This document shows positions 32,653 to 41,783 of a stretch of 64,000 bases of DNA, in pieces. Origin of the DNA: Halomontanus rarus (lineage in GTDB: Archaea > Halobacteriota > Halobacteria > Halobacteriales > Natrialbaceae); NCBI RefSeq assembly GCF_029338335.1, contig NZ_CP119796.1. One strand, written 5' to 3'. A model generated the notes under the pieces. The model was given only the letters and a program-made list of their open reading frames with translations. It was not told where the DNA came from and did no database searches. Made by a program: the position numbers and the translations under genes. Position 1 is the first letter of the stretch. Every line of letters starts with the position of its first letter.

Positions 32653-33057
32653 TGTTATGGTCGCCGTAGGGCCGCCGGGGTTGCGGTAAGACTCGCGTAC
32701 TCCGGACCGCAGTCGGCGAAACGACGGCCTGTTCGGCCCGACCGAGCATTCCGTTCGACCGAGAAACGGCGCGCACGAGCCGTCGGACCGGCCGCGTTCC
32801 CGGTTACCGTACGCCTTCGACGCCACTGTTCGTCCGCGGCGTCGTCGTCGTCAACCCCTCTGCGAACGCCACGATCGGTCGCCGGGTTGGTCCCGGTACG
32901 ACGCGACGTCGACGGTGACGACGAAATCCGGACGGCGGTCGAAGGGGAGACGAGCCGTTAACCCGACAGTCCGAGGTTCCTCGAGTGCACCGCACATCCG
33001 CGAGCACAGGTACGGGCGATACGCTGGTTCTCGAGTCCGAGTTCGAGTCCGAGCGGC
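32653..33057. other. Gene-poor spacer
   Basis: These 405 bases hold no frame with recognisable protein features. The right end (33028-33056) is a low-complexity stretch of GAGTCCGAGTTC-type hexamers just beyond the stop of the carboxylase gene. I saw no clear promoter for a gene inside it. Confidence 0.4.
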
Positions 33058-34920
33058 CTAGAGAACGGTCCCGTGTTTCTTGCTCGGAAGCTCCTTCTCG
33101 ACGTCGGCGTAGAACTCGAAGCGAGCGGCGAGTTCCACCCGAAGCCGACTCGGCGGGATCAGCTCGTCGATGACGACCTCGCTGGCCATGCGGTGGATGT
33201 CGATGTCCTCGCGGTACTCCTCGCGGAGTTGCGCTTCTTTCCTCGCCCGTTCGTCCTCGTCGTCGATCTCCGCGAGCTTGCGCGCGTAGACGGCGTTGAT
33301 CGCCGCCTCCGGCCCCATGATCCCAATCTCGCCCGAGGGGAGCCCCAGCACGCTCTCGGGATCGTAGGCCGGCCCGCCCATCGCGTAGATGCCCGCACCG
33401 TAGGCCTTCCGGACGACGACCGTCTGCTTGGGGACCGTCGCGCTCGAGGTCGCGTAGATCATCTTCTTTCCCTGCTCCAGAATCCCCTCCTTCTCGACCT
33501 GCGAGCCGGCCATGAAGCCGGGGGTGTCACAGAGGTATAGCAGGGGAATATTGAACGCGTCGGCGGTCCAGATGAAGCTCGCGGCCTTCTCGGCGGCGTC
33601 GGGGAAGATCGCACCGGCGCGGTGGGCCGGCTGGTTGGCGACGATGGCGATCGGCCGGCCGTCGATGCGAGCGAATGCGGTGAGGATCTCCTCACCGTAC
33701 TCCGGTCGAAGCTCGAAGTACGACTCCTCGTCGACGATTCGTTCGATCACGTCGACCATGTCGTACCCCTCGTTCGGGCGCTGCGGGACCACCGAGTCGA
33801 TTCCCTCGGGAGACTTCGCGGGCGCTCGAGTCTCGGTCGTCGGCGGTTTCTCGTCGGCGTTGTTCGGCAGGTAGGTGATCAGTTGGGCGACCAGTTCGCG
33901 GGCGTGTTCCTCGTCGCGGGCGACGAGGTCGGCCGAGCCCGATTCGCGGGCGTGGACCGCCGGCCCGCCCAGCTCCTGCATGTCGATGTCCTCGCCGGTG
34001 ACCATCCGAACCATCCGCGGGGAGGCGATCGCCATCGCCGACATGCCCTCGACCATGATCGTGAAGTCGGCGAACACCGGCGTGTACGCGGCACCGGCGA
34101 TACACGGCCCGTAGAGCACGCAGATCTGTGGAACCCGACCGGAGAGCATCGAGTGATTGTAGTAGTACTTTCCGATCCCCTCGCGATTGGCGAAGAAGCC
34201 CGTCTGCTGGTCGATTCGCCCGCCGGAGGAGTCCATCAGGTACAGCACCGGCTTGCCGGTCTTCAGCGCCCGCTGTTGCATCCGGAGGAATTTCTCGACG
34301 CCGCGTTCGGCCATCGACCCCGCCTTGACCGTGAAATCGTTGGCCATGAAGTGGACGTCCCGGCCCTCGAACTCGGCCGCACCGGTCAACAATCCGTCCG
34401 CTGGGAGCCGGTCGTCCGACGCCGCGGCCTCGTCCGTCGGCGAATTCGGGTGCCAGGCGTCGAAGTTCGCGAACGTGCCGTCTTCGAAGTGGACGCCGCC
34501 TTCCGCAGCATCACTCTCGCCGGCATTTTCGGCCGCATCGGCCGACGTGCTCGCGGTCGAGTTCGAGGAACCGAACCACAGCTCGAGGCGGTCCCGAACG
34601 AAGCGTTTTCCCTGACCGGCGAGGCGATCCCGGTATTTTTCCGGGCCGCCCTCGTGGATGTCCGCGATTTCCTCGCGGAGGCGCCGCTCGCGGTCGGTGG
34701 GTCCGGACGGCGTCGGTTCGCGGTCGGCAGCGGTCGCCGGGTCGCGTTCGTCGCCGTCGTCGTCACTCTCGCTCCCGCTCGAATTGGCCCCGCGGATCGC
34801 GGTCGGCTCGTCGGTATCGCCGACGTACACCTCGACGGCCTCGCCGAGGTGCTCGGCGAGTGCGGTCGCGATCGCCGCGGCTTCCTCCGCGGAGGCGTCG
34901 GCCGCGATTCGGACGTTCAT
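33058..34920 (-). CDS. Acyl-CoA carboxylase carboxyltransferase (beta) subunit with epsilon-like N-terminus
   Basis: This 620-residue protein has residues about 80-620 as a complete beta carboxyltransferase (REEIADIHEGG; GAEFEGRDVHFMANDFTVKAGSM; LMDSSGGRIDQQ; CDTPGFMAGSQVEKEG; AMGGPAYDPE; HGTVL end). It carboxylates acetyl- or propionyl-CoA with a biotinylated alpha partner not in the window. Residues 1-38 (MNVRIAADASAEEAAAIATA and LAEHLGEAVEVYVGD) resemble an actinobacterial-type ACC epsilon peptide and are joined by a low-complexity acidic linker. Another acidic insertion lies at about 115-145. ATG 34920 keeps the N-terminal unit. Confidence 0.88.
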   Translation of the reverse strand: MNVRIAADASAEEAAAIATALAEHLGEAVEVYVGDTDEPTAIRGANSSGSESDDDGDERDPATAADREPTPSGPTDRERRLREEIADIHEGGPEKYRDRLAGQGKRFVRDRLELWFGSSNSTASTSADAAENAGESDAAEGGVHFEDGTFANFDAWHPNSPTDEAAASDDRLPADGLLTGAAEFEGRDVHFMANDFTVKAGSMAERGVEKFLRMQQRALKTGKPVLYLMDSSGGRIDQQTGFFANREGIGKYYYNHSMLSGRVPQICVLYGPCIAGAAYTPVFADFTIMVEGMSAMAIASPRMVRMVTGEDIDMQELGGPAVHARESGSADLVARDEEHARELVAQLITYLPNNADEKPPTTETRAPAKSPEGIDSVVPQRPNEGYDMVDVIERIVDEESYFELRPEYGEEILTAFARIDGRPIAIVANQPAHRAGAIFPDAAEKAASFIWTADAFNIPLLYLCDTPGFMAGSQVEKEGILEQGKKMIYATSSATVPKQTVVVRKAYGAGIYAMGGPAYDPESVLGLPSGEIGIMGPEAAINAVYARKLAEIDDEDERARKEAQLREEYREDIDIHRMASEVVIDELIPPSRLRVELAARFEFYADVEKELPSKKHGTVL

Positions 34921-35102
34921 GGCAATCCGTGCGACGGGGCGCTCCAAACCGTTTTCCCTTCGACAGGTGTGTTCGAATGGTCGTCTCTCCTGCTACTGAT
35001 TTACACCTCGACTGAACGGCCGTCGCGAGCGCGTATGCACTGCCTGTCGGTTGTGATACCGATACTGTCGTCGTCGGCGGATCGGACGGCTCGTCCGTCG
35101 TA
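34921..35102. other. Spacer upstream of the structured element
   Basis: No gene is seen. This region holds the start side of the carboxylase gene and ordinary mixed sequence, including AT-rich CTACTGATTTACACC near 34991-35005. It borders the structured element at 35103. Confidence 0.3.
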
Positions 35103-35347
35103 GCCTCTCGGGTCGGCAGAGGCGGAAAGGAAAGTAAGTAGAGTAGAGCGCGGTCCCCGCAGACACCGGCGAAGCGAAGGCCGTCCAACACTCGCCTGCG
35201 ACGGCAGGGTTGAGGAGGGTCGTCGCGTAGAGACGCGGGGACCGGCGTGGGAGTGCCCCCGTGGTCACCAACACGGGGACACCGTTCTGTCATCGCTTCG
35301 GGGTGACCAACTCTCGGGTGTACTCGTACAGCTATTAAATCGAGAGT
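35103..35347. ncRNA. Candidate structured RNA with nested stems and a possible pseudoknot
   Basis: Between two divergent genes lie: stem GCCTCT/AGAGGC (35103-35123); a long-range 10-base perfect stem CGGTCCCCGC (35151-35160) with GCGGGGACCG (35235-35244); a competing hairpin CGCGT-AGAG-ACGCG (35224-35237); hairpin CCCCGTG/CACGGGG (35257-35278) whose loop GTCACC can pair with GGTGAC at 35302-35307; and ACTCTCG/CGAGAG(T) (35310-35347). A minus-strand TTTAAT box (about 35335-35340) could start a transcript of about 200 bases that ends in a pyrimidine tract (35124-35148). Both strands could fold. Family, strand and transcription are not known; a remnant TnpB guide-RNA region is one option. Confidence 0.35.
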
Positions 35348-35520
35348 GGCGAGCGAACGGCGTCCGTCTACCCGACCGAACTCGGACTCTGTCAAATGCA
35401 GGCAGAACCCCCTTCGTTCCGGAAGTGTACGTACGGAGTACGGCGTCGACGGACACTGTAGGTGAATATTAGCTTTGCCGGTACCGCCCGCATCGACGAA
35501 CGATCAGGACACACGTGAGC

Positions 35521-36684
35521 ATGCCAGACGAACCCGAGAACCGAACCCACCGACTCGCCACGCTTCGCGACCGTCTGTCGCCCGATATGGACCGACGGAC
35601 GTTCCTCAGAACGGTCGCCAACGCCGGGTACGGGCTCGGGATCGCCTCTCTCCTCGGTGTCGAAGACTTCCTCGCCGTCGGGGACGGGGAGGTCCCGGTC
35701 GTCACCGCTCTCGCCCGCGAGGACCCCGACGATCCGTGGTCGACACGTGAGCGAACGAAATCCGTCCCCGCCGAGTGGTACGCTCGAGTTTCGAAGGCGT
35801 TCGAACTCCACAACCATCTGGCGGAAACGTCGATAACGGGCTACCTGGGGAGTGCGGTGAAACCCGGAACCTACGACCGCGGGACGGCCTCGATATCGAT
35901 CGAAGCCTCGGCGAGCGAAATCGGTCGAATCGAAGACTTGCTCCATATACTGGTCGACGGCGTTTCGTTCGATATCGAAGCGATCGACGACCTCGACGAA
36001 CTCGATGGGGAGATGTTCGAGGGTGAGCCACGACTCGCGACGGATATCGACGACGGCGTTCCGGGCGGCGTTCGCTGTCAGACCGAGAACGGGTTCGCGA
36101 CGCTCGCGCCGGCACTGTATCACCCGAACGAACGGCGGGCGTTCTTCGCGACGGCCGAACACGCGTATTCCAGCGACGACCCGGTCGGCGCGCCGCTTTC
36201 GCTACCGCACGAGGAGGGGGAGACGATGGACCTCGGAACGGTACGGTACGCCCATCCCGTCGAGGATATCGTCGCTATCGAACCGACCGGCGAACTGCAA
36301 CCGGCGAGTCGAATCGACGGCGCGTCGACGCAAGTCCTCGGACAGTTCACTCGCATCGGACTCGCCGACCTCGCCGCGCGCGGCGAACACCTCGAAAAGA
36401 TGGGTGCCGAGACGGGTTACTCGAGCGGCAAGATCGAGGGGATCGACGCGGTCACCTGTTTCACCAGCGACGTCTGTCGGACGGGCCAACTCCGGTGGGG
36501 CGAAGAGCGCGACCTCACCGACGGCGATAGCGGCTCGGTGACCTACCATCGCGATCCGGAGAATCCCAACGACGGGGTCCTCGTCGCCGGATTCAACAAC
36601 GCCCGGACGTGGTGGCCCGGACAGAGTTACGTCTGGGGCGTCTCGGCGTACCGGCTGACCAACGAGTACGGCTATCACTTCTGA
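35521..36684 (+). CDS. Tat-exported trypsin-like (S1 fold) protein
   Basis: This 387-residue protein has a Tat signal after a short N-terminal extension (DRRTFLRTVANAGYGLGIASL, residues about 22-45). The second half holds the serine-protease-like motifs FFATAEHAYSS (the place of TAAHC; His present) and LTDGDSGSVTYH (GDSGS, nucleophile Ser). The middle contains FEGEPRLATDIDDGVPGG, compatible with the chymotrypsin fold. A catalytic Asp candidate lies between, but I cannot assign it. It may be a secreted protease or an inactive relative. ATG 35521 is chosen; GTG 35515 would add two residues. Confidence 0.72.
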   Translation: MPDEPENRTHRLATLRDRLSPDMDRRTFLRTVANAGYGLGIASLLGVEDFLAVGDGEVPVVTALAREDPDDPWSTRERTKSVPAEWYARVSKAFELHNHLAETSITGYLGSAVKPGTYDRGTASISIEASASEIGRIEDLLHILVDGVSFDIEAIDDLDELDGEMFEGEPRLATDIDDGVPGGVRCQTENGFATLAPALYHPNERRAFFATAEHAYSSDDPVGAPLSLPHEEGETMDLGTVRYAHPVEDIVAIEPTGELQPASRIDGASTQVLGQFTRIGLADLAARGEHLEKMGAETGYSSGKIEGIDAVTCFTSDVCRTGQLRWGEERDLTDGDSGSVTYHRDPENPNDGVLVAGFNNARTWWPGQSYVWGVSAYRLTNEYGYHF

Positions 36685-36716
36685 ACACCGATGCACAGTA
36701 CACACGAGGTCGACGG

Positions 36717-36974
36717 ATGACACGGACCGAAACGGGCGAGACGAACGGGACGAGAGCCTGGGGACGCTTGCGAGCAGTCTTTTCGCTCTGGCGGCGGGTG
36801 ATCACCGATCTGGTGGTCGTCGGACTCTGGGTCGTCGTTCTGACGCTCGTCTTCCTTTCGACGGGCGGTCCGCGCTGGCTGTACTACGTCCTGTTGCTCG
36901 TCGGCGTCGTCAGTTACACGCAGTTGACGACGTCTGCGTCTTCCGCGTCATCTTCGTCGTCCACGTCCGAATAG
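36717..36974 (+). CDS. Small membrane protein with two helices
   Basis: This 85-residue protein has a basic N-terminal segment (RAWGRLRAVFSLWRR), hydrophobic helices ITDLVVVGLWVVVLTLVFL and WLYYVLLLVGVVSYTQL, and a Ser-rich C-terminal tail. The family is unrecognised. It starts 33 bases after the trypsin-like gene and may be co-transcribed with it, perhaps as an anchor or inhibitor partner, which is a guess. Confidence 0.6.
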   Translation: MTRTETGETNGTRAWGRLRAVFSLWRRVITDLVVVGLWVVVLTLVFLSTGGPRWLYYVLLLVGVVSYTQLTTSASSASSSSSTSE

Positions 36975-37037
36975 ACGAAATCAGCCGTCGGTGACGGTTC
37001 CGTATCGAGTCCGACGGTGACACGTCGAGGGAGTCGA

Positions 37038-38063
37038 TCACGTACGATCCTCGACGACCATCGATTCGAGATGTCGAACGCGCGTTTCGGTCTCTGGATG
37101 CGTTCTGAAGAGCCCGCCGAACCGCTGCTGGTCCGCCGCTGGGAGGATATCGAGTACCCCCGCGGATCGCTTGAAATCTCGAGCGTCCCGAGTCGGTCGA
37201 CTCCGGACGTCGTGGAGCGTCTCGAGCGCGCTCGCGAGCGTACTCGGTTCTCCCGTGAGTTCTGCTGCGCCTCTATCGGCTGCCAATTCACGTTCGCGCG
37301 AGAGCAGTGTCACGCCGAGTCGACACGACAGCAGTTGAACCGTCGTCACGAGCGTGATCGCGGCCCAGGCGACGAGACGGAGCCCGTAACTGAAGACGCT
37401 TAGTCCGTAGTGGAACCCGAATTTCGGACGGTCGCCGGCGCCGACGCGCTCGGCGACGAGCATCGGGACGAGCAAGAGGGACACGAGACGGCCATCGCCG
37501 TTGGCCAAGTGGCTCACTTCGTGTGCCAAGACGGCCTCGATTTCGTCGTCCGAGAGGGTTCGTACGACGCCGCGAGTGATGACGACCGTTCCGTCGGATC
37601 GGCCCCCGAGCGCGTACGATTCCGGACGACGACGATTGACGATCCGGACCGTCGGCTCGGAAATCCCCGCCTGCTGGGACAGCCGCCGTCCCATCGCCGA
37701 AATCTTGGGATGGCGCTCCGACGCCGGCTCGCCGGTCGTACCGACCACCGAGTTGAAGTCCCGAATCTCGTCTCTGACGGGCCGGACGTACAGTATCGGG
37801 AAGAGAGCGACGCCGATTACCAGCAGGATCGGCCCGGTGTTCGATATCCAGAGGTTCCATATATCCGTTATCAGTGCCACGTCAACGAACTGGAGAACGT
37901 ACGCCCGCACGAGAAAGAATACGGCGGTAATTCCGAGGTATACCCCGATACCGACGACAGCGACTGCAACGACCGCGATCGTGATCGACACGACAGCAAC
38001 GAATCCGAACGCGACGATCATCCGGGAAAACAACGATAGTCGCGCTCCGGTGTTCAAAGACAT
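37038..38063 (-). CDS. M48 family metalloprotease, HtpX-like
   Basis: This 341-residue membrane protease has two N-terminal helix pairs (residues 10-105), a cytosolic zinc protease domain with HEVSH (about residue 193) as metal site, the third ligand Glu in RERELAADRGAAELTG, and a further hydrophobic pair around 220-255. HtpX-type enzymes degrade misfolded membrane proteins. ATG 38063 follows a strong GTATAATAG box by about 30 bases, supporting this start rather than the longer form. Confidence 0.87.
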   Translation of the reverse strand: MSLNTGARLSLFSRMIVAFGFVAVVSITIAVVAVAVVGIGVYLGITAVFFLVRAYVLQFVDVALITDIWNLWISNTGPILLVIGVALFPILYVRPVRDEIRDFNSVVGTTGEPASERHPKISAMGRRLSQQAGISEPTVRIVNRRRPESYALGGRSDGTVVITRGVVRTLSDDEIEAVLAHEVSHLANGDGRLVSLLLVPMLVAERVGAGDRPKFGFHYGLSVFSYGLRLVAWAAITLVTTVQLLSCRLGVTLLSRERELAADRGAAELTGEPSTLASALETLHDVRSRPTRDARDFKRSAGVLDILPAADQQRFGGLFRTHPETETRVRHLESMVVEDRT

Positions 38064-38274
38064 GCTCGCAGCGAACCTATGCGCGGTTGTCACTATTATA
38101 CTTTTGTTCTGTGACATCTAGTGAGCGAACGAAGAGGATGGATATCCGCAGGCGACAACGCGACGAAGACGAAGGGTGCCTCGAGTGCTCCGTTCCCCGT
38201 CGGACGCGGTTTCGACTCGAGTAGCGGACAGAGTGCCGGCCGGTCGCACCGATCAGCACACAGCGCGCGAGACG

Positions 38275-39192
38275 CTACGCGAGTGCGCCCTCGAGCCGGT
38301 CGACCAGCCCGTCGTTGCCGACGTAGACCGGCGTTCGCCCGTGGAGGTCGGTCGCTTCGGCCTCGAGTAACGACCGGCGGCCGTTCGACGAGCGCCCGCC
38401 GGCCCGTTCGACGATGTAGCCGATCGGGTTCCCCTCGAACTGCAGCCGGAGCTTTCCTTCGGGTCGGGACTCGAGGGTCGGATACGCGAAGATGCCGCCG
38501 TAGGAGAGCACCTGATTGACGTCGGCGACCATCGCACCGCCGTACCGAAGTTTGAGCTCCGACTCGATCTCGCGGGCGTAGGTTCGAAAGTCCGCGGGCC
38601 AATCGGGAACGCGACCCCCGAAGCCGTAGACCGTCGGTTCCGCGGGGAGCCGAACGTCCTCGCGGAGCGTCGTCGCGTCGCCGTCGGCCAGTTCGTACTC
38701 GGCGACGCCGTCGTCTGTCGCGAGAATCATCGTCGTGATCGGACCGTAGCAGACGTAGCCCGCCGCGACGAGGTCCCGTCCCTGCGCCGGGATCGGGGCG
38801 TCGTACACGCCGAAGATCGTCCCCATCGGATTGTTCGAGGCGAGGTTCGACGAGCCGTCGAGCGGATCGACGGCGACCGACAGTCCGGTACTCGAACTCG
38901 AGGCACAGTCGACGACCTCGGCGCGCTCCTCGCTCGCGTACTGGACGACGCCCTCGAGCGCCGAGAGCCGGTCGCCGAGGAGGTCGTCGGCCCAGACGTC
39001 GGCTTCGGCCTGCGTCTCGCCGCTCGGGTTCTCCCCTTCCCCGTCGGCGGCCCCGCGCCGGCCGACCAGTCCCCCTCGGATCTCCGGCGCGGTTCGGACG
39101 ATCACGTCGACGACCTCGCGGACGACGTCCTCGTGGCCGTCGCCGACGGCGAGCTCGCGGTCGTACGCGAGTCGTCTCCCGTCCTCGCTCAT
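38275..39192 (-). CDS. fbp: Fructose-1,6-bisphosphatase class I
   Basis: This 305-residue FBPase has the metal-binding VDPLDGSSN motif (about residue 109), the upstream acidic site ASEERAEVV, and LKLRYGGAMVADVNQVLSYGGIFAYP near the substrate site. It hydrolyses fructose-1,6-bisphosphate in gluconeogenesis. The residue 38-58 segment RRGAADGEGENPSGE is a small insertion typical of halophiles. Its ATG overlaps the aldolase stop (ATGA), so both enzymes of the gluconeogenic step are made from one coupled operon. Confidence 0.92.
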   Translation of the reverse strand: MSEDGRRLAYDRELAVGDGHEDVVREVVDVIVRTAPEIRGGLVGRRGAADGEGENPSGETQAEADVWADDLLGDRLSALEGVVQYASEERAEVVDCASSSSTGLSVAVDPLDGSSNLASNNPMGTIFGVYDAPIPAQGRDLVAAGYVCYGPITTMILATDDGVAEYELADGDATTLREDVRLPAEPTVYGFGGRVPDWPADFRTYAREIESELKLRYGGAMVADVNQVLSYGGIFAYPTLESRPEGKLRLQFEGNPIGYIVERAGGRSSNGRRSLLEAEATDLHGRTPVYVGNDGLVDRLEGALA

Positions 39193-40049
39193 CCTTCGAC
39201 CGTCGCGTCGGCGGTCTCCGTTTCGCGTTCGACGTCTCGCTCCGGTTCCGACTCGGTATCGTCGTGTCCGAGCGCGGCGTCCGCACTCTTCCCGTCGTAG
39301 ATGACGCGCTCGAGGGCGTCGAGAATGCGCGTCGGCTCCTCGCGCTGCCAGACGTTGCGGCCGACGGCGAGCCCGCAGCAGCCGGCACTCGTCGCCTGTT
39401 CGACCGTCGAGAGGAACTCGCGGTCGTCGGTCTTCGACCCGCCGCTCATGACGACGTTCATGTTGCCGGCGGCCTCGCAGGCGTGGGCCATCGCCTCCGG
39501 CTCACCGGGGTACTTGACCTTCGCGATGTCCGCACCCAACTCGAGGGCGATCCGCGTCGCGTAGGAGATCGTCCCGGGCTTGGTGTCGTTTTTCAGTCCC
39601 TGACCGCGGGGGTACGACCACATGACGACCGGGAGGTCGTACTCGCGGGCTTTCTCGTGGACCTCGCGGAACTCCTCGAACATCTCGACTTCGTGGTTCG
39701 AACCGCTGTAGACCGTGAAACCGACGGCGTCGGCACCGATGTCGGCGGCGTACTCGACCGAGCAGTTGATCGCGGAGTCGGGTTCGCCCATCCACATGTT
39801 CGAGGTACCGTTGAGTTTCACGAGGAGGTTGACGTCGTCCTCGTAACTCGGATAGTACCCCTCCGCGATCCCCTTCTGGACGGCGATCGACGTGACGGCG
39901 TCGTGGGTGGCCGTCTCGAATACCGCCGCGGGATCGAGTTTCTCGGGAACCTCCTCGAAGTCGACCGGTCCGTGCTCGAGTCCGTGGTCCATCGCCAGGA
40001 TCAGTGACTTGCCGTCGCGGACGATCGGGGAGTCGTCGATTGGTAGCAT
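39189..40049 (-). CDS. Class I fructose-bisphosphate aldolase (archaeal DhnA/FbaB type)
   Basis: This 286-residue TIM-barrel aldolase has LILAMDHGLEHGPVDFE, VGFTVYSGSNHE, the Schiff-base Lys in ADIAKVKYPGE, and GGSKTDDREFL with GLAVGRNVWQRE phosphate loops. It condenses DHAP and glyceraldehyde-3-P. It is the first gene of the operon with fbp, which sets its role apart from the ADH synthase paralogue at 59538. ATG 40049 is about 27 bases from the AATATATACC TATA box, so the earlier ATG 40061 is less likely. The acidic tail is about 35 residues. Confidence 0.9.
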   Translation of the reverse strand: MLPIDDSPIVRDGKSLILAMDHGLEHGPVDFEEVPEKLDPAAVFETATHDAVTSIAVQKGIAEGYYPSYEDDVNLLVKLNGTSNMWMGEPDSAINCSVEYAADIGADAVGFTVYSGSNHEVEMFEEFREVHEKAREYDLPVVMWSYPRGQGLKNDTKPGTISYATRIALELGADIAKVKYPGEPEAMAHACEAAGNMNVVMSGGSKTDDREFLSTVEQATSAGCCGLAVGRNVWQREEPTRILDALERVIYDGKSADAALGHDDTESEPERDVERETETADATVEG

Positions 40050-40072
40050 CCAGTGGATCATCCAACAGCCCG

Positions 40073-40082
40073 GTATATATTT
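40073..40082 (-). promoter_or_regulatory. TATA box of the aldolase-FBPase operon
   Basis: A strong AT-rich element, GGTATATATT on the plus strand (AATATATACC on the coding strand), ends about 24 bases upstream of the aldolase start, matching leaderless haloarchaeal promoters. Confidence 0.6.
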
Positions 40083-40190
40083 TTGCCGCTCCTGACAGCT
40101 GAAAGATACTTCCTCGAGTAGTAAATTCTCGTGGGAACGCTCCCGAGGAGACGGTTCTCTCGAGAGAGAACACTCTCGATTGAAAATATA

Positions 40191-40775
40191 TCAGTTTCCG
40201 ATGAGTTCTCGAGCGTTGTGCCGCCACGTTCGAACGTGCAACACGTCGAGGTCGAGCGCCGACGCCACTTCGCCGGCGTTGATCGTCGCGAGCCGTTCGG
40301 CCGAGACGATACCGCCCTCCGCGAGTCGCGCCGCGTTCTCGGAACTGACACCCGTCACCGCGGTCACCGGCGTCGGACGAGGCCACGGCCGACCGGCGTC
40401 GGTCTCCTCGTTCGATTCGGTCGGTTCGGTCGCTTCCGCACGTTCGCGGGCCGCCTCGAACCCCTGCCAGTTCTCGTCGGCGCTCGCGGCGATCCACGCG
40501 CGCTCCGCGTCGCCGAGTCCGCGAACCTCCGTCGACCGGCGGTCGAGATCGCCGTCGGTCTCGTAGGACCACGGCAGCGAGAACTGCCGGCGCAACGAAT
40601 CGGCGATCGATTCGTCGACGCCGGCGTCCAGTAGCATTCGATACGAGTACGTTTTGTTCGCGACGCCGGCCGGATCGACGTTCGCTTCCTCGAGCGCGGC
40701 GCGTGCGTCGGAGTCGACCGCCGTGGCGAACCCGCCCGTGTCTTCGACGACGTTTTTATTACTCACGCTATTCAC
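40191..40775 (-). CDS. DUF7409-like helix-hairpin-helix protein
   Basis: This protein of about 194 residues has two helix-hairpin-helix-like units: VDPAGVANKTYSYRMLLDAGVDESIADSLRR near residue 35 and TAVTGVSSENAARLAEGGIVSAERLATINAGEVASALDLD at the C-terminus, the latter typical of non-specific DNA binding. The middle is charged. I believe it is a haloarchaeal DUF7409 protein; function is unknown. Confidence 0.65.
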   Translation of the reverse strand: MNSVSNKNVVEDTGGFATAVDSDARAALEEANVDPAGVANKTYSYRMLLDAGVDESIADSLRRQFSLPWSYETDGDLDRRSTEVRGLGDAERAWIAASADENWQGFEAARERAEATEPTESNEETDAGRPWPRPTPVTAVTGVSSENAARLAEGGIVSAERLATINAGEVASALDLDVLHVRTWRHNARELIGN

Positions 40776-40922
40776 CGAAACTGGTTGTATGTCAGACGCT
40801 CTCGTCTTGAAACTTCCCCTCTAAAAGAACGAATCGGGTCGTCGGTAGCTGCGCACGTGTTGGATCGGTAATATTATTTGCCCACCAGTAGGCTTACCAT
40901 CGCCTTCGATGAACGATCCGCT

Positions 40923-41783
40923 ATGGTTCGCGTTCGCGAGACGATCGATCGGATCGGCGTCGTCGGCGCGGGAACGATGGGGAGCGGAATCGCACAGGTC
41001 GCCGCCACGACCGGTCACGAGGTCGTGATGCGCGACATCGAACCCGACCTCGTCGAACGGGGATTCGACACGATGACCGACAGCCTCGAGCGACTCGCAC
41101 GACGGGACGCGCTCGAGGACGACCCCGACGCGATCCGCGAGCGCGTCGAGGGGACGACCGACCTCGAGGACCTCGCGGAGTGCGATCTCGTCGTCGAAGC
41201 GGTCGTCGAAAACGTGGACGTCAAGCGCGAACTCTTCGCGGATCTCGACGACCTCCTTCCCGACGACGTGCTCCTCGCGACGAACACGAGCACGCTCTCG
41301 ATCACGTCGATCGCGGCGTCGACCGACGCGCCCGGGCGCGTCGTCGGGATCCACTTCATGAATCCCGTTCCGATCATGGAGGGCGTCGAAATCGTCGTCG
41401 GGGAGAAGACCGACGACGCCGTCACGGCCCTCGCCCACGAGTTCGCGGAGACGCTCGGCAAGACGACCTGGGAGGCCGACGACAAACCCGGCTTCGTTAC
41501 CAACCGAATTCTGATGCCCTGGCTCAACGAGGGGATTCGCGCCTACGACGAGGGAGTCGCGAGCAGGGAAGACATCGACCGCGGAATGGAACTCGGAACG
41601 AACGTTCCGATGGGGCCGTTGAAACTCGCAGATCACATCGGTCTCGACGTCTGCTTGCACGCCTCGGAGACGCTCTCCGAGGAACTCGGCGACCGCTACA
41701 AACCGGCGTACCTGCTGAAACGGAAGGTCGAAGCGGGCGACCTCGGGAAGAAATCGGGTGCCGGATTCTACGAGTACGAGTGA
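40923..41783 (+). CDS. 3-hydroxyacyl-CoA dehydrogenase
   Basis: This 286-residue NAD-dependent enzyme has the N-terminal Rossmann motif GVVGAGTMGSGIAQVAATTGHEV, the catalytic His in GIHFMNPVPIMEGVEIV (about residue 140), and the C-terminal helical domain with GFVTNRILMPWLNEGI and PLKLADHIGLDV. It oxidises 3-hydroxyacyl-CoA in beta-oxidation or reduces acetoacetyl-CoA. It is a stand-alone form without hydratase fusion. A GTAATATTATTT box lies 45-55 bases before ATG 40923, so a short 5' leader is possible. Confidence 0.93.
   Translation: MVRVRETIDRIGVVGAGTMGSGIAQVAATTGHEVVMRDIEPDLVERGFDTMTDSLERLARRDALEDDPDAIRERVEGTTDLEDLAECDLVVEAVVENVDVKRELFADLDDLLPDDVLLATNTSTLSITSIAASTDAPGRVVGIHFMNPVPIMEGVEIVVGEKTDDAVTALAHEFAETLGKTTWEADDKPGFVTNRILMPWLNEGIRAYDEGVASREDIDRGMELGTNVPMGPLKLADHIGLDVCLHASETLSEELGDRYKPAYLLKRKVEAGDLGKKSGAGFYEYE

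Noticed and set aside
34993..35274. Minus-strand frame of about 93 codons in the structured spacer
   Set aside because: Arg-rich product without family features, explained by the stems in the DNA; I prefer the RNA interpretation.
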